This document shows, one piece after another, positions 54,514 to 61,737 of a DNA stretch of 64,000 nt (its first letter is position 1; every line of letters starts with the position of its first letter). Below the pieces are notes generated by a model. It was given only the letters and a program-made list of their open reading frames with translations. It was not told the DNA's origin and ran no database searches. The position numbers and the translations under genes are program-made. Source of the stretch: Candidatus Alistipes avicola (GTDB taxonomy: Bacteria > Bacteroidota > Bacteroidia > Bacteroidales > Rikenellaceae); the NCBI GenBank assembly GCA_019118565.1, contig DWYR01000013.1, positions 99,650 to 163,649 on the forward strand. Direction: 5' to 3'.

Positions 54514-55626
54514 ATGAAACAGTTCTTCTCATTCGTGGGCAAGGAGTTCCGCCACATCTTCCGCGACCGGCGAACCATGTTGATCCTGCTGGCGATGCCT
54601 GTCGTACTGATCATTCTCTTCGGATTCGCGATCACCACCGAGGTGAACCATGTCCGACTGGCCGTTTACGCCCCGTCGAACGACGAACTGACACGTCGGA
54701 TCACCGAACGCTTCTCCGCGAACGACTATTTCGATATCGTGGAGACGGTACGCGACCCGAAACAGATCGACGCGTTGTTCCGTCGGAACAGGATCGATGC
54801 CGTACTGCTCTTCGGACATGACTTTCAGAACGACCTGATGCACACGGGACAAGGGACGGCTCGCCTGATCGTGGACGGCAGCGAGCCCAACTCGGCCTCC
54901 ATGATGACAACCTATGCCGAAAACATCCTGGCCGGATACCGTGCCGAACTGGCCGCCGAAAACGCGACTTCCCTTTCGCCCACGATCCTTCCCCAGGTGA
55001 AGCTGCTCTACAACCCGCAGATGAAGAGCGCCTACTCGTTCGTACCGGGAGTGATGGGACTCATCCTGATCCTGATCTGCGCCATGATGACCTCCATCTC
55101 GATCGTCCGCGAAAAGGAGCGCGGATCGATGGAGGTGTTGCTCGTCTCGCCCGTGCGCCCGATCGCCATCATCCTGGCCAAGGTAGTCCCCTATTTCTGC
55201 ATCTCGACCGTCAACCTGATCTCGATCCTGCTGCTGACCGTCTACGTGCTGAAGGTTCCGATCGAAGGGAGCCTCTTCTGGCTCTCACTCCTTTCGCTTG
55301 TCTATATTTTCGTCGCCCTGGCGATGGGCCTGCTCATCTCCTCCCTGCTCGCCACCCAGGTAACGGCCATGATCGCCTCGGGACTGCTTCTGATGCTCCC
55401 CGTGATGGTTCTTTCGGGCATGATCTTCCCCATCGAGAATATGCCGGGCATCCTGCAGGCGCTTTCGACGATTGTCCCGGCACGCTGGTATGTGGCGGGA
55501 ATCAAAAAGATCATGATCGAAGGACTGCCCGTCTCATACGTGCTGAAAGAGTTGGGAATCCTCTCCCTGATGGCCCTCCTGCTGATTACAGCCAGCCTCA
55601 AAACCTTTAAAAACAGACTCGAATAG
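54514..55626 (+). CDS. ABC-2 type permease (YbhS-like)
   Basis: 370 residues: one N-terminal helix (about 25-45), a large periplasmic domain (about 50-170) and five helices in the C-terminal half. MTSISIVREKERGSMEVLLVSPVRPI is the ABC-2 cytoplasmic signature. The DRRTMLILLAMPVVLI N-terminus is typical of the YhhJ/YbhS group. It probably pairs with the second permease to form the channel. Confidence 0.92.
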   Translation: MKQFFSFVGKEFRHIFRDRRTMLILLAMPVVLIILFGFAITTEVNHVRLAVYAPSNDELTRRITERFSANDYFDIVETVRDPKQIDALFRRNRIDAVLLFGHDFQNDLMHTGQGTARLIVDGSEPNSASMMTTYAENILAGYRAELAAENATSLSPTILPQVKLLYNPQMKSAYSFVPGVMGLILILICAMMTSISIVREKERGSMEVLLVSPVRPIAIILAKVVPYFCISTVNLISILLLTVYVLKVPIEGSLFWLSLLSLVYIFVALAMGLLISSLLATQVTAMIASGLLLMLPVMVLSGMIFPIENMPGILQALSTIVPARWYVAGIKKIMIEGLPVSYVLKELGILSLMALLLITASLKTFKNRLE

Positions 55627-55628
55627 CC

Positions 55629-56744
55629 ATGTTGAAATTCCTGTTGGAAAAAGAGTTCAAGCAATTCATCCGCAATCCGTTCCTGCCCCGGCTGGTTCTG
55701 CTCATCCCGGTCATGATGCTGCTCGTACTGCCCTGGGCCGCCGACCTCAACACGAAGCACGTCCGGCTGGCCGTGGTCGATCGCGACGGCTCGCCTTATT
55801 CCCAGCGGCTCGTCCGCAAAGCAACCTCATCGGACTACTTCCTGCTCTACGAGCAGTTCGGCTGCTACCGAGAGGCACTGCACGCCGTCGAGATGGGCGA
55901 AGCGGACCTCATTCTGGAGATCCCCCGACACTTCGAGCGCGACCTGATCCGCGAAAAAATAACAGACGTATTGATTGCAGCCAACACGGTCAATGGAACC
56001 AAAGGCCTGCTGGGCAGCTCCTACCTGGCCCGTATTCTGGCCGATTTCACCCGCGAGATCTCGGTCGAACAGGGGGCTGGCATCCAAATAACGACGCGGA
56101 CCCCGCAACTGGAGGTAATTCCCGAAGTGCGTTACAACCCCCAGATGGACTATAAGCGATTCATGGTCCCGGCCTTCATGGTGATCCTGATGACCCTCAT
56201 CTGCGGTTTCCTGCCGGCCCTTAACGTGGTGACGGAGAAGGAGGTCGGCACGATCGAGCAGATCAACGTCACCCCCGTCGGGCGCACCGTCTTCATTCTG
56301 GCCAAACTCATCCCCTACTGGATCATGGGATTTATCGTCCTGACGATCGGTATGCTCATCGCCTGGCTCGTCTACGGGATCACACCGGCGGGAAGCCTGC
56401 TGACCATCTATGCCGCCTTCGTGGTCTATGTGGTCGCCCTCTCCGGATTCGGCATTGTCATCTCGAACCACTCCTCGACCATGCAGCAGGCCATGTTCCT
56501 CACCTTCTTCTTCATGATCATCTTCGTGCTGCTGAGCGGCATCTTCACCCCGATCAGCAGTATGCCCGCCTGGGCACAGGGGATCACCCTCTTCAACCCG
56601 CTCAGATACTTCGTAACCATCATCCGAAGCGTCTTCTTCAAGGCCAGTTCAGTGGCCGACCTGGGGATCGACTTTCTCGCTCTGGGCTGTTTCGCCATCG
56701 TATCGAACGTCTGGGCCGTAGTCAGTTACCGTAAAAGTTCATGA
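55629..56744 (+). CDS. ABC-2 type permease (YbhR-like)
   Basis: 371 residues with the same layout as the preceding permease (N-terminal helix, periplasmic domain, five C-terminal helices) and the signature LNVVTEKEVGTIEQINVTPVGRT. It starts 2 bases after the first permease and ends the operon; a strong terminator follows. In E. coli the orthologous system exports certain antibiotics and may act as a cation antiporter. The substrate here is unknown. Confidence 0.92.
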   Translation: MLKFLLEKEFKQFIRNPFLPRLVLLIPVMMLLVLPWAADLNTKHVRLAVVDRDGSPYSQRLVRKATSSDYFLLYEQFGCYREALHAVEMGEADLILEIPRHFERDLIREKITDVLIAANTVNGTKGLLGSSYLARILADFTREISVEQGAGIQITTRTPQLEVIPEVRYNPQMDYKRFMVPAFMVILMTLICGFLPALNVVTEKEVGTIEQINVTPVGRTVFILAKLIPYWIMGFIVLTIGMLIAWLVYGITPAGSLLTIYAAFVVYVVALSGFGIVISNHSSTMQQAMFLTFFFMIIFVLLSGIFTPISSMPAWAQGITLFNPLRYFVTIIRSVFFKASSVADLGIDFLALGCFAIVSNVWAVVSYRKSS

Positions 56745-56749
56745 CAACA

Positions 56750-56779
56750 AAAAACGCCCTCCGCATGGAGGGCGTTTTT
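56750..56779. terminator. Bidirectional terminator between the efflux operon and the PepSY gene
   Basis: AAAAACGCCCTCC and GGAGGGCGTTTTT form a perfect 13-bp stem with a GCAT loop. The A and T tracts at the ends make it useful on both strands, and the flanking genes converge. Confidence 0.9.
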
Positions 56780-56796
56780 ACAAGATAGAGAGCCTG

Positions 56797-57348
56797 TCAG
56801 GTGAACAGCACATAGGCGGCGGGGATCAACAGTCCCACGAGCAGGAACCACTTGCCGCGGCCGAGAAAACCCTTCCGTCCCGGCACCATGAAGAGGCCCG
56901 ACACGGCGAAGAAGATCAGCGACACGGCAAACAGATCGGCCATGAAACTCCACCCCTCGACCCGGTTGTAGTGCAGCTTGTTGATCCAATAGACCAACTC
57001 CCGCTTGCGGTGCATCTCGTAGTCGAGTGTGCCATCGGCTGCGTTATAGACCCCGATGCCCCCCTGCAGCATCAGTCGCGAATGGTCCGTGTCGATCGGC
57101 CTTATGTTTCGCAAGGCCGGGCGGGAGGTGTCCTCCTGCCAGAGGGCTGCCAGCTGCTTCTGATCGAGTCCGACCGGGAAGGTCAGGGTATAGGAGGAGC
57201 TCCGGTAGGCAGGATCCTTACCGCTCATGTGGGTCAGCAGGATTCCCGAGATCGCATAGACGAGGCAGATACCCACCATCAGGTATCCCAGATCGCGATG
57301 GATGATACGCAGCCAGCGGCGCACGTCGTTACTCTTCCACCACCTCAT
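56797..57348 (-). CDS. PepSY-associated TM domain protein, short form
   Basis: 183 residues: a cytoplasmic WLRIIHRDLGYLMVGICLVYAISG start with the first helix, a periplasmic PepSY-like segment (about 45-125), a helix at about 132-153 and a last one near the C-terminus. The HRDLGY and KLHYNR histidines resemble those of PepSY_TM proteins, some of which act in reduction of iron or heme. Its start lies 20 bases inside the end of the lipoprotein gene, so the two are coupled. Confidence 0.8.
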   Translation of the reverse strand: MRWWKSNDVRRWLRIIHRDLGYLMVGICLVYAISGILLTHMSGKDPAYRSSSYTLTFPVGLDQKQLAALWQEDTSRPALRNIRPIDTDHSRLMLQGGIGVYNAADGTLDYEMHRKRELVYWINKLHYNRVEGWSFMADLFAVSLIFFAVSGLFMVPGRKGFLGRGKWFLLVGLLIPAAYVLFT

Positions 57349-57874
57349 AATCCACGCCGTCCAGGTAGTACACCGAATAGTGATCCTTGCCGTTGGCCTC
57401 CATCCAGGCCTTCATCTCCGCAAGGTTGGCCTGCTCCGAAGCACACGCCTCGACGGATCCGTCCTCCTGACGCATCCGCTCGTCGAGATCCTTCTCCATC
57501 TGGGCCAGATACTCCCGACTGAGGCGGTTCTCACGCAAGATACCGCGGATGGCGAGCTCCGCACCGATCAGCTCCCGGTTGAACCCGCTGATCTTTCCTC
57601 CGGCCTCAACCCGCATCGAGGTCTTCTGGCTGTCGCCGACGATGAAACAACGGCGACCGGAGTGTTTGCAGGTATGCGTCACGAATCCACGGACGATCAC
57701 CTCCTGACCGACCAGCGAATCGGCCACCGGCAGCAACTCGTCGAGTTTATACGAAGGGGTCGTCTCGGCTTCCGTCCGCTGTTCGGCAACCGCCGCCTCT
57801 TTCTTTGCATTCGGATTATTCCCGCAGGAGACCGCAAAGGCCAGCAATGCGGCGAAAAAAAGTAATTTTCTCAT
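57329..57874 (-). CDS. Lipoprotein with OB-fold-like domain and paired cysteines, unknown function
   Basis: 181 residues. The signal ends at a lipobox VSC (Cys17). After a charged linker comes an OB-like domain (about 50-125) with GQEVIVRGFVTHTC then SGRRCFIVGD. Cys69 and Cys76, with His67 and His71, could bind a metal or form a redox pair; Cys144 is extra. The C-terminus is acidic. I start at ATG 57874; a longer open frame runs antisense through the AraC gene. Overlap with the PepSY gene suggests a shared membrane redox or metal role, which is inference. Confidence 0.68.
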   Translation of the reverse strand: MRKLLFFAALLAFAVSCGNNPNAKKEAAVAEQRTEAETTPSYKLDELLPVADSLVGQEVIVRGFVTHTCKHSGRRCFIVGDSQKTSMRVEAGGKISGFNRELIGAELAIRGILRENRLSREYLAQMEKDLDERMRQEDGSVEACASEQANLAEMKAWMEANGKDHYSVYYLDGVDYEVVEE

Positions 57875-58034
57875 GGTATTGAACTGTTTGAATAAAACTT
57901 CCTGTTTACAACCGGACAAAGGAACGGATAATCGCGCCTCGGGACAATCGCCACAAATAGGGATTTTCCCGAAAAGAGTCACTCCGGCAAAGCGATTCGG
58001 GTTACAAAATAAACAAACAAATCGGATCTCTTTG

Positions 58035-58042
58035 TATTTTTG
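58035..58042 (+). promoter_or_regulatory. Promoter -7 box for the AraC gene, within a palindrome
   Basis: TATTTTTG lies 18 bases before the ATG at 58061. It is part of the palindrome TATTTTT-GT-AAAAATA at 58035-58050. No -33 TTTG is seen at 19-20 bases. The palindrome could be a regulator site. Confidence 0.45.
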
Positions 58043-58060
58043 TAAAAATATCTCCAGACA

Positions 58061-58888
58061 ATGAGCTACGAAAAAGGATACGTGACGTTCAACTACTCGG
58101 ACATCATCTTCAGCTACTACTTCGACGATGACTGTCTCTGTGCGAAGATGGTTCGCGATCACTGTCTGGTCTATGTCCATTCGGGAGAGTACCTGCTCAA
58201 AGAGGGTGATCGGACCGTGACGGTGGGGCCGGGCCAGTGTGTCTTCATCCGGCGCGACAATAGGATCAACATGGTCAAGAAGCCCGGCAAGGAGGAGCCC
58301 TTCCGGGGAATCTTCATGCTTCTCAAACGCAACTTCCTGCGGGAGGTTTACCAGCGGTTCGAGAAGAGGGAGTTGCCATCCGACATCCGCAAACCGTCGC
58401 AAAGCGTAATCCTGCTTCCCGAAACCCCCGAGATCAAGGGTCTCTTCCTCTCGATGATCCCCTACTTCGACTCCGCCGTACAACCCTCGGAGGAGATCAT
58501 GCAGCTCAAACTGCTCGAAGGGGTTTACGCCCTGCTGCACACCGACCAAAGTTTCTTCCCGACACTCTTCGATTTCACCGAACCGTGGAAGATCGACATC
58601 CTCGACTTCCTGAACGAGAACTACATGTACGACCTTACGCTCGAGGAGATCGCCTCCTTTACCGGCCGCAGCCTTTCGACCTTCAAACGCGACTTCAAGA
58701 AGGTCAGTGACCTGTCGCCCGAAAAGTGGCTGATCCGCCGCCGGCTCGAAGCAGCCAGAGAGATGCTGCACCAGACCGACAAGTCCGTTTCGGACGTATC
58801 GGCCGAAGTGGGGTTCAAGAATCTCTCCCACTTCTCGGCCGCATTCAAGCGTCAGTTCGGGAAATCGCCCAGAAGTTCCGGACAATAA
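58061..58888 (+). CDS. AraC family transcriptional regulator
   Basis: 275 residues: an N-terminal cupin-like sensory domain (about 20-110, with DHCLVYVHSGEYLL and VGPGQCVFIRRD) and a C-terminal double helix-turn-helix (about 180-275). The latter contains LEEIASFTGRSLSTFKRDFKK and VSDVSAEVGFKNLSHFSAAFKRQFGKSP. It is divergent from the lipoprotein-PepSY pair and convergent with the porin gene, so either may be its target. Confidence 0.92.
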   Translation: MSYEKGYVTFNYSDIIFSYYFDDDCLCAKMVRDHCLVYVHSGEYLLKEGDRTVTVGPGQCVFIRRDNRINMVKKPGKEEPFRGIFMLLKRNFLREVYQRFEKRELPSDIRKPSQSVILLPETPEIKGLFLSMIPYFDSAVQPSEEIMQLKLLEGVYALLHTDQSFFPTLFDFTEPWKIDILDFLNENYMYDLTLEEIASFTGRSLSTFKRDFKKVSDLSPEKWLIRRRLEAAREMLHQTDKSVSDVSAEVGFKNLSHFSAAFKRQFGKSPRSSGQ

Positions 58889-58890
58889 AC

Positions 58891-58931
58891 GAGAAGCGGG
58901 TTGCAACGATATATGTTGCGACCCGCTTCTC
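58891..58931. terminator. Bidirectional terminator between the AraC and porin genes
   Basis: A 17-bp stem, GAGAAGCGGGTTGCAAC pairing with 58915-58931, with one G-T wobble and a 7-base loop. The two genes converge on it. Confidence 0.88.
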
Positions 58932-58945
58932 TTACTCTCAAAATA

Positions 58946-60025
58946 CTACTTGGCCGTAAAGAGCCATCGGATACCGCACAGGATCGTATGGCGATCCATG
59001 CGGGGTGTACTCTGGAAGGGACCCATATAGTCGGTCGTCACGTAGTTGTAAACCAGATGAAGCCGCATATCGGAGAGATACTTCCGTCCGATGAAGGGAT
59101 AAAACTCGACGGCGGCCTGCACGCCGAAACTCTGCAAGATGTTGGCATCAAACTGGTTGTCGCGGCGCAAATCCCATACGCCCTTGACGATCGGGCACCA
59201 CTTTCCCACCCGGTAACGGAGATTGACCGAGGCCGACTGGTCTCGGGCCTCACGGCGTCCCAGATCGGGCGAGATCTCATCGTAGAGCACGTTATACGTT
59301 CCGATATAATAGTCCATCTCGGAGGTAAACGCCCCGGCATTGACCTGCAAACCGGTGGTCACCCAACTGTAAAGTTTTGACGAGGAGTGTTGCAGCGCCA
59401 TATAGCCCAGCCGGGTATTCAAAGCACCCTCCAGGAAACTGCCGGCCCACGACAAACTTCCGGCCAGCGCCTTATTCTCATACCGGCTCTCGGCGAACTG
59501 CGGGCGTCCCGAATTGAATACCTGCAGGTTGAGCGTCTGTCCCAGGAAATTATAGGCGATGTTGGCTCCGATCTGATAGCAGTCGAAAGTGGCATTGGCC
59601 CGGGTTGAGAGATAGTTGTCCGCCGGGTTGTACTCATACTCGAAGGCTGCCAGCTGGACCGGCTGCTTGCCGACCGTCAGCGTCCAGTTCCGCCGCTTGC
59701 CCAGATCGAAGGCCAACCACATCTGGTCGGTCGCCTTCGAAAGGCCATCCGAAGCGATCTCCTGCGAAACGTTGAGACGATGGACCAGTTTATAGCGGAT
59801 TCCCGGCGTGATTTCGCCATCCAGACAGAGTTTGAGCGCCTGAGCCTCGAACTGGAACACCTCCTGTTCGGCATCGGTCATGTATTTCAGATCGAAACGC
59901 GTATCGAGCCGAATGTGCAGTTTGTCATTGTTCCGCTCGGCCGACTCCGACTCGCTCTCCTGTGCAAAAGAGAGGGTTCGGAGAGCGAATGTGAAAAGTA
60001 ATAGAAGAAACAGCGTCTTTTTCAT
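58946..60025 (-). CDS. Outer-membrane porin-like beta-barrel protein (OprO/P-like)
   Basis: 359 residues with a signal peptide (about 1-21, ending SFAQ) and alternating amphipathic strands ending in a C-terminal aromatic strand (ILCGIRWLFTAK). Segments such as WLAFDLGKRRNWTLTVGKQPV and FNSGRPQFAESRYENKALAG look like the phosphate-selective porin group widely annotated in Bacteroidota. Of three possible starts (60034, 60031, 60025) I use the ATG giving MKKTLFLL. The solute is unknown. Confidence 0.75.
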   Translation of the reverse strand: MKKTLFLLLLFTFALRTLSFAQESESESAERNNDKLHIRLDTRFDLKYMTDAEQEVFQFEAQALKLCLDGEITPGIRYKLVHRLNVSQEIASDGLSKATDQMWLAFDLGKRRNWTLTVGKQPVQLAAFEYEYNPADNYLSTRANATFDCYQIGANIAYNFLGQTLNLQVFNSGRPQFAESRYENKALAGSLSWAGSFLEGALNTRLGYMALQHSSSKLYSWVTTGLQVNAGAFTSEMDYYIGTYNVLYDEISPDLGRREARDQSASVNLRYRVGKWCPIVKGVWDLRRDNQFDANILQSFGVQAAVEFYPFIGRKYLSDMRLHLVYNYVTTDYMGPFQSTPRMDRHTILCGIRWLFTAK

Positions 60026-60034
60026 AATCATCAT

Positions 60035-60277
60035 TCTTTGGGATAGAAGGCCCCCGAAAATACCAGGACTATTCGGGGTAGAAGAACCTCGTTCGAATTA
60101 TCCGGGTCCAAAAGAACAACTTTTCTGCGAACAATGCAATCTTTTCACCCATTCTCTCACAGAAATCATCCTCCCCCGGAATCGGGAAGAGCAATTCGTC
60201 TCACTCAAATACACTCTCCTTTTTTATTGAAAACGAAATAATTGTCCTGTTCTTGTTCTAAAAAATGAAAAAATCCA
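60035..60277. other. Intergenic region between the porin and the B12 locus, no gene seen
   Basis: This 243-base stretch lies between divergent genes. I find no coding frame with support and no minus-strand TAnnTTTG box that would clearly serve the porin. The last 40 bases hold the upstream part of the B12-locus promoter. Confidence 0.6.
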
Positions 60278-60285
60278 TACCTTTG
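60278..60285 (+). promoter_or_regulatory. Promoter -7 box of the B12 uptake locus
   Basis: TACCTTTG just before the cobalamin riboswitch. A TTG at 60253-60255 could be the -33 element, at a longer than usual spacing of 22 bases. Confidence 0.6.
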
Positions 60286-60292
60286 CACCGAT

Positions 60293-60480
60293 TCGGTTCC
60301 ATTCCAGCTTTCAGCCGGAGCGGATTAAAAAGGGAATGCCGTGAGATTCGGCGACAATACCCGTTGCTGTATGTTCCTGTCCCCCACCGGGGAACACATG
60401 AAGTTTTAACATTCTTGGCCACTGTCCCCCGTCGGATGGGAAGGCGTTAAAACCGGAACAAGTCAGAAGACCTGCCGAGA
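60293..60480 (+). promoter_or_regulatory. Cobalamin riboswitch
   Basis: The leader contains the conserved core of the adenosylcobalamin-type riboswitch in order. GGTTCC is at 60295-60300. Near 60340 comes GGGAATGCCGTGAGATTCGG, then ACCCGTTGCTGTA, GGCCACTGTC near 60418, GGGAAGGCG near 60438, and the B12 box AGTCAGAAGACCTGCC at 60461-60476. The arrangement closely matches the Bacteroidales form. Binding of B12 would lower expression of the BtuG gene downstream. A possible expression platform follows at 60501-60547. Confidence 0.95.
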
Positions 60481-60500
60481 TCGAGACAGATTTACACACT

Positions 60501-60547
60501 GCGGGGGTCGGTGAGAAATCGGACAATGATTCATTCTCCGCTTTTTT
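60501..60547 (+). terminator. Possible expression-platform hairpin of the cobalamin riboswitch
   Basis: GCGG (60501-60504) can pair with CCGC (60538-60541), with GAGAA/TTCT also able to pair inside, and TTTTTT follows at 60542-60547. This could be a conditional terminator. The pairing is imperfect, so translational control is equally possible. Confidence 0.4.
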
Positions 60548-60624
60548 AAACGAATGCGACCCGAAGATTCGGGGTGCCATACAACCGTCCGCAGCGTTCG
60601 AACGAATGGACGTTTGCATATACG

Positions 60625-61713
60625 ATGTTACGACGCTGGATTTACATAATCCTCCTGGGAATAGGAGTCCTGCTGACGGCCTGCATGGAACCCATCGCCA
60701 TTTCGACCGAAGAACTCGAAAGCGGAGGCCCCGATGGCATAGGCGATCCCACCGGCATGGGACTTTTCATCACCAACGAAGGGAACTTCATGTACGGGAA
60801 TGCCACCCTCTCCTATTACGACCCTCAGAAAAAAACGGTGCAAAACGAAATCTTCGCCCGGGCAAACGGCATGCTGCTGGGCGACGTGGCGCAATCGATG
60901 GTCGTCCGCAACGGAATCGGCTGGGTAGTGGTGAACAACTCCGGCGTGATCTTCGCCATCGATGTCAAGACCTTCAAGGAGGTCGGACGCATCACCGGCT
61001 TCACCTCGCCCCGTTACATACACTTCCTGAGCGAAGAGAAGGCCTATGTAACCCAGTTGTGGGATCCCCGCATCTACATCGTCAATCCGAAGAGCTACTC
61101 CATCACCGGATATGTCGAAACCGACATGAACTTCCAAAACGGATCGACCGAACAGATGGTGCAATACGGGAAATATATCTTCACCAACTGCTGGTCCTAC
61201 CAGAACCGCATCCTCAAGATCGATACCGAGACCGATACGGTCGTCGATGAACTGGAGGTGGGCATACAGCCCTCGTCGATCGTACTGGACTGCTACAACA
61301 AGTTGTGGGTCATCACCGACGGAGGCTACGAGGGAAGCCCCTACGGAAATGAAGCCCCGACCCTCACCCGCATCGATGCCGAGACCTTCACCATCGAGAA
61401 ACAATTTGTCTTCGGGATGAACGATTCGCCGCGCTCCCTGCAACTCAACGGCACCGGAGATGAACTCTACTTCATCAACGGTGCGGTCTGGAAGATGTCC
61501 GTCACGGATGACCTGCTACCAATCCGGCCGCTTGTTGAAGAGGGGGATGCCAACTTCTACGCCCTGACGGTCAATCCGGTCAATTCGGAGGTCTATGTCT
61601 CCGACGCGATCGACTATGTGCAGCCGGGAATCATCTACCGCTACTCGCCCGAAGGGGAGTTGCTCGATACGTTCCATGTTAAAATCACCCCCGGCTCCTT
61701 CTGCTGGTTGTAA
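60625..61713 (+). CDS. btuG: BtuG-like surface cobalamin-binding lipoprotein (DUF5074/YncE-like beta-propeller)
   Basis: 362 residues. A lipoprotein signal ends at LLTAC (Cys20). The rest is a repeat protein of about seven blades, with segments such as GLFITNEGNFMYGNATLSYYD, SMVVRNGIGWVVVNNSGVIFAID and YVTQLWDPRIYIVNPKSYS. This matches BtuG, the surface propeller that binds B12 very tightly and lids the BtuB transporter in gut Bacteroides. The cobalamin riboswitch upstream supports the assignment. The start is ATG at 60625; the frame is open further upstream inside the leader. Confidence 0.88.
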   Translation: MLRRWIYIILLGIGVLLTACMEPIAISTEELESGGPDGIGDPTGMGLFITNEGNFMYGNATLSYYDPQKKTVQNEIFARANGMLLGDVAQSMVVRNGIGWVVVNNSGVIFAIDVKTFKEVGRITGFTSPRYIHFLSEEKAYVTQLWDPRIYIVNPKSYSITGYVETDMNFQNGSTEQMVQYGKYIFTNCWSYQNRILKIDTETDTVVDELEVGIQPSSIVLDCYNKLWVITDGGYEGSPYGNEAPTLTRIDAETFTIEKQFVFGMNDSPRSLQLNGTGDELYFINGAVWKMSVTDDLLPIRPLVEEGDANFYALTVNPVNSEVYVSDAIDYVQPGIIYRYSPEGELLDTFHVKITPGSFCWL

Positions 61714-61737
61714 TTTGGAATCAAAAAACACAACACA

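Noticed and set aside
57875..58906. A long N-terminal extension of the Cys-containing lipoprotein gene through the AraC gene
   Set aside because: The extension is antisense to the AraC regulator. The ATG at 57874 gives a perfect lipoprotein signal peptide, so that is the real start.
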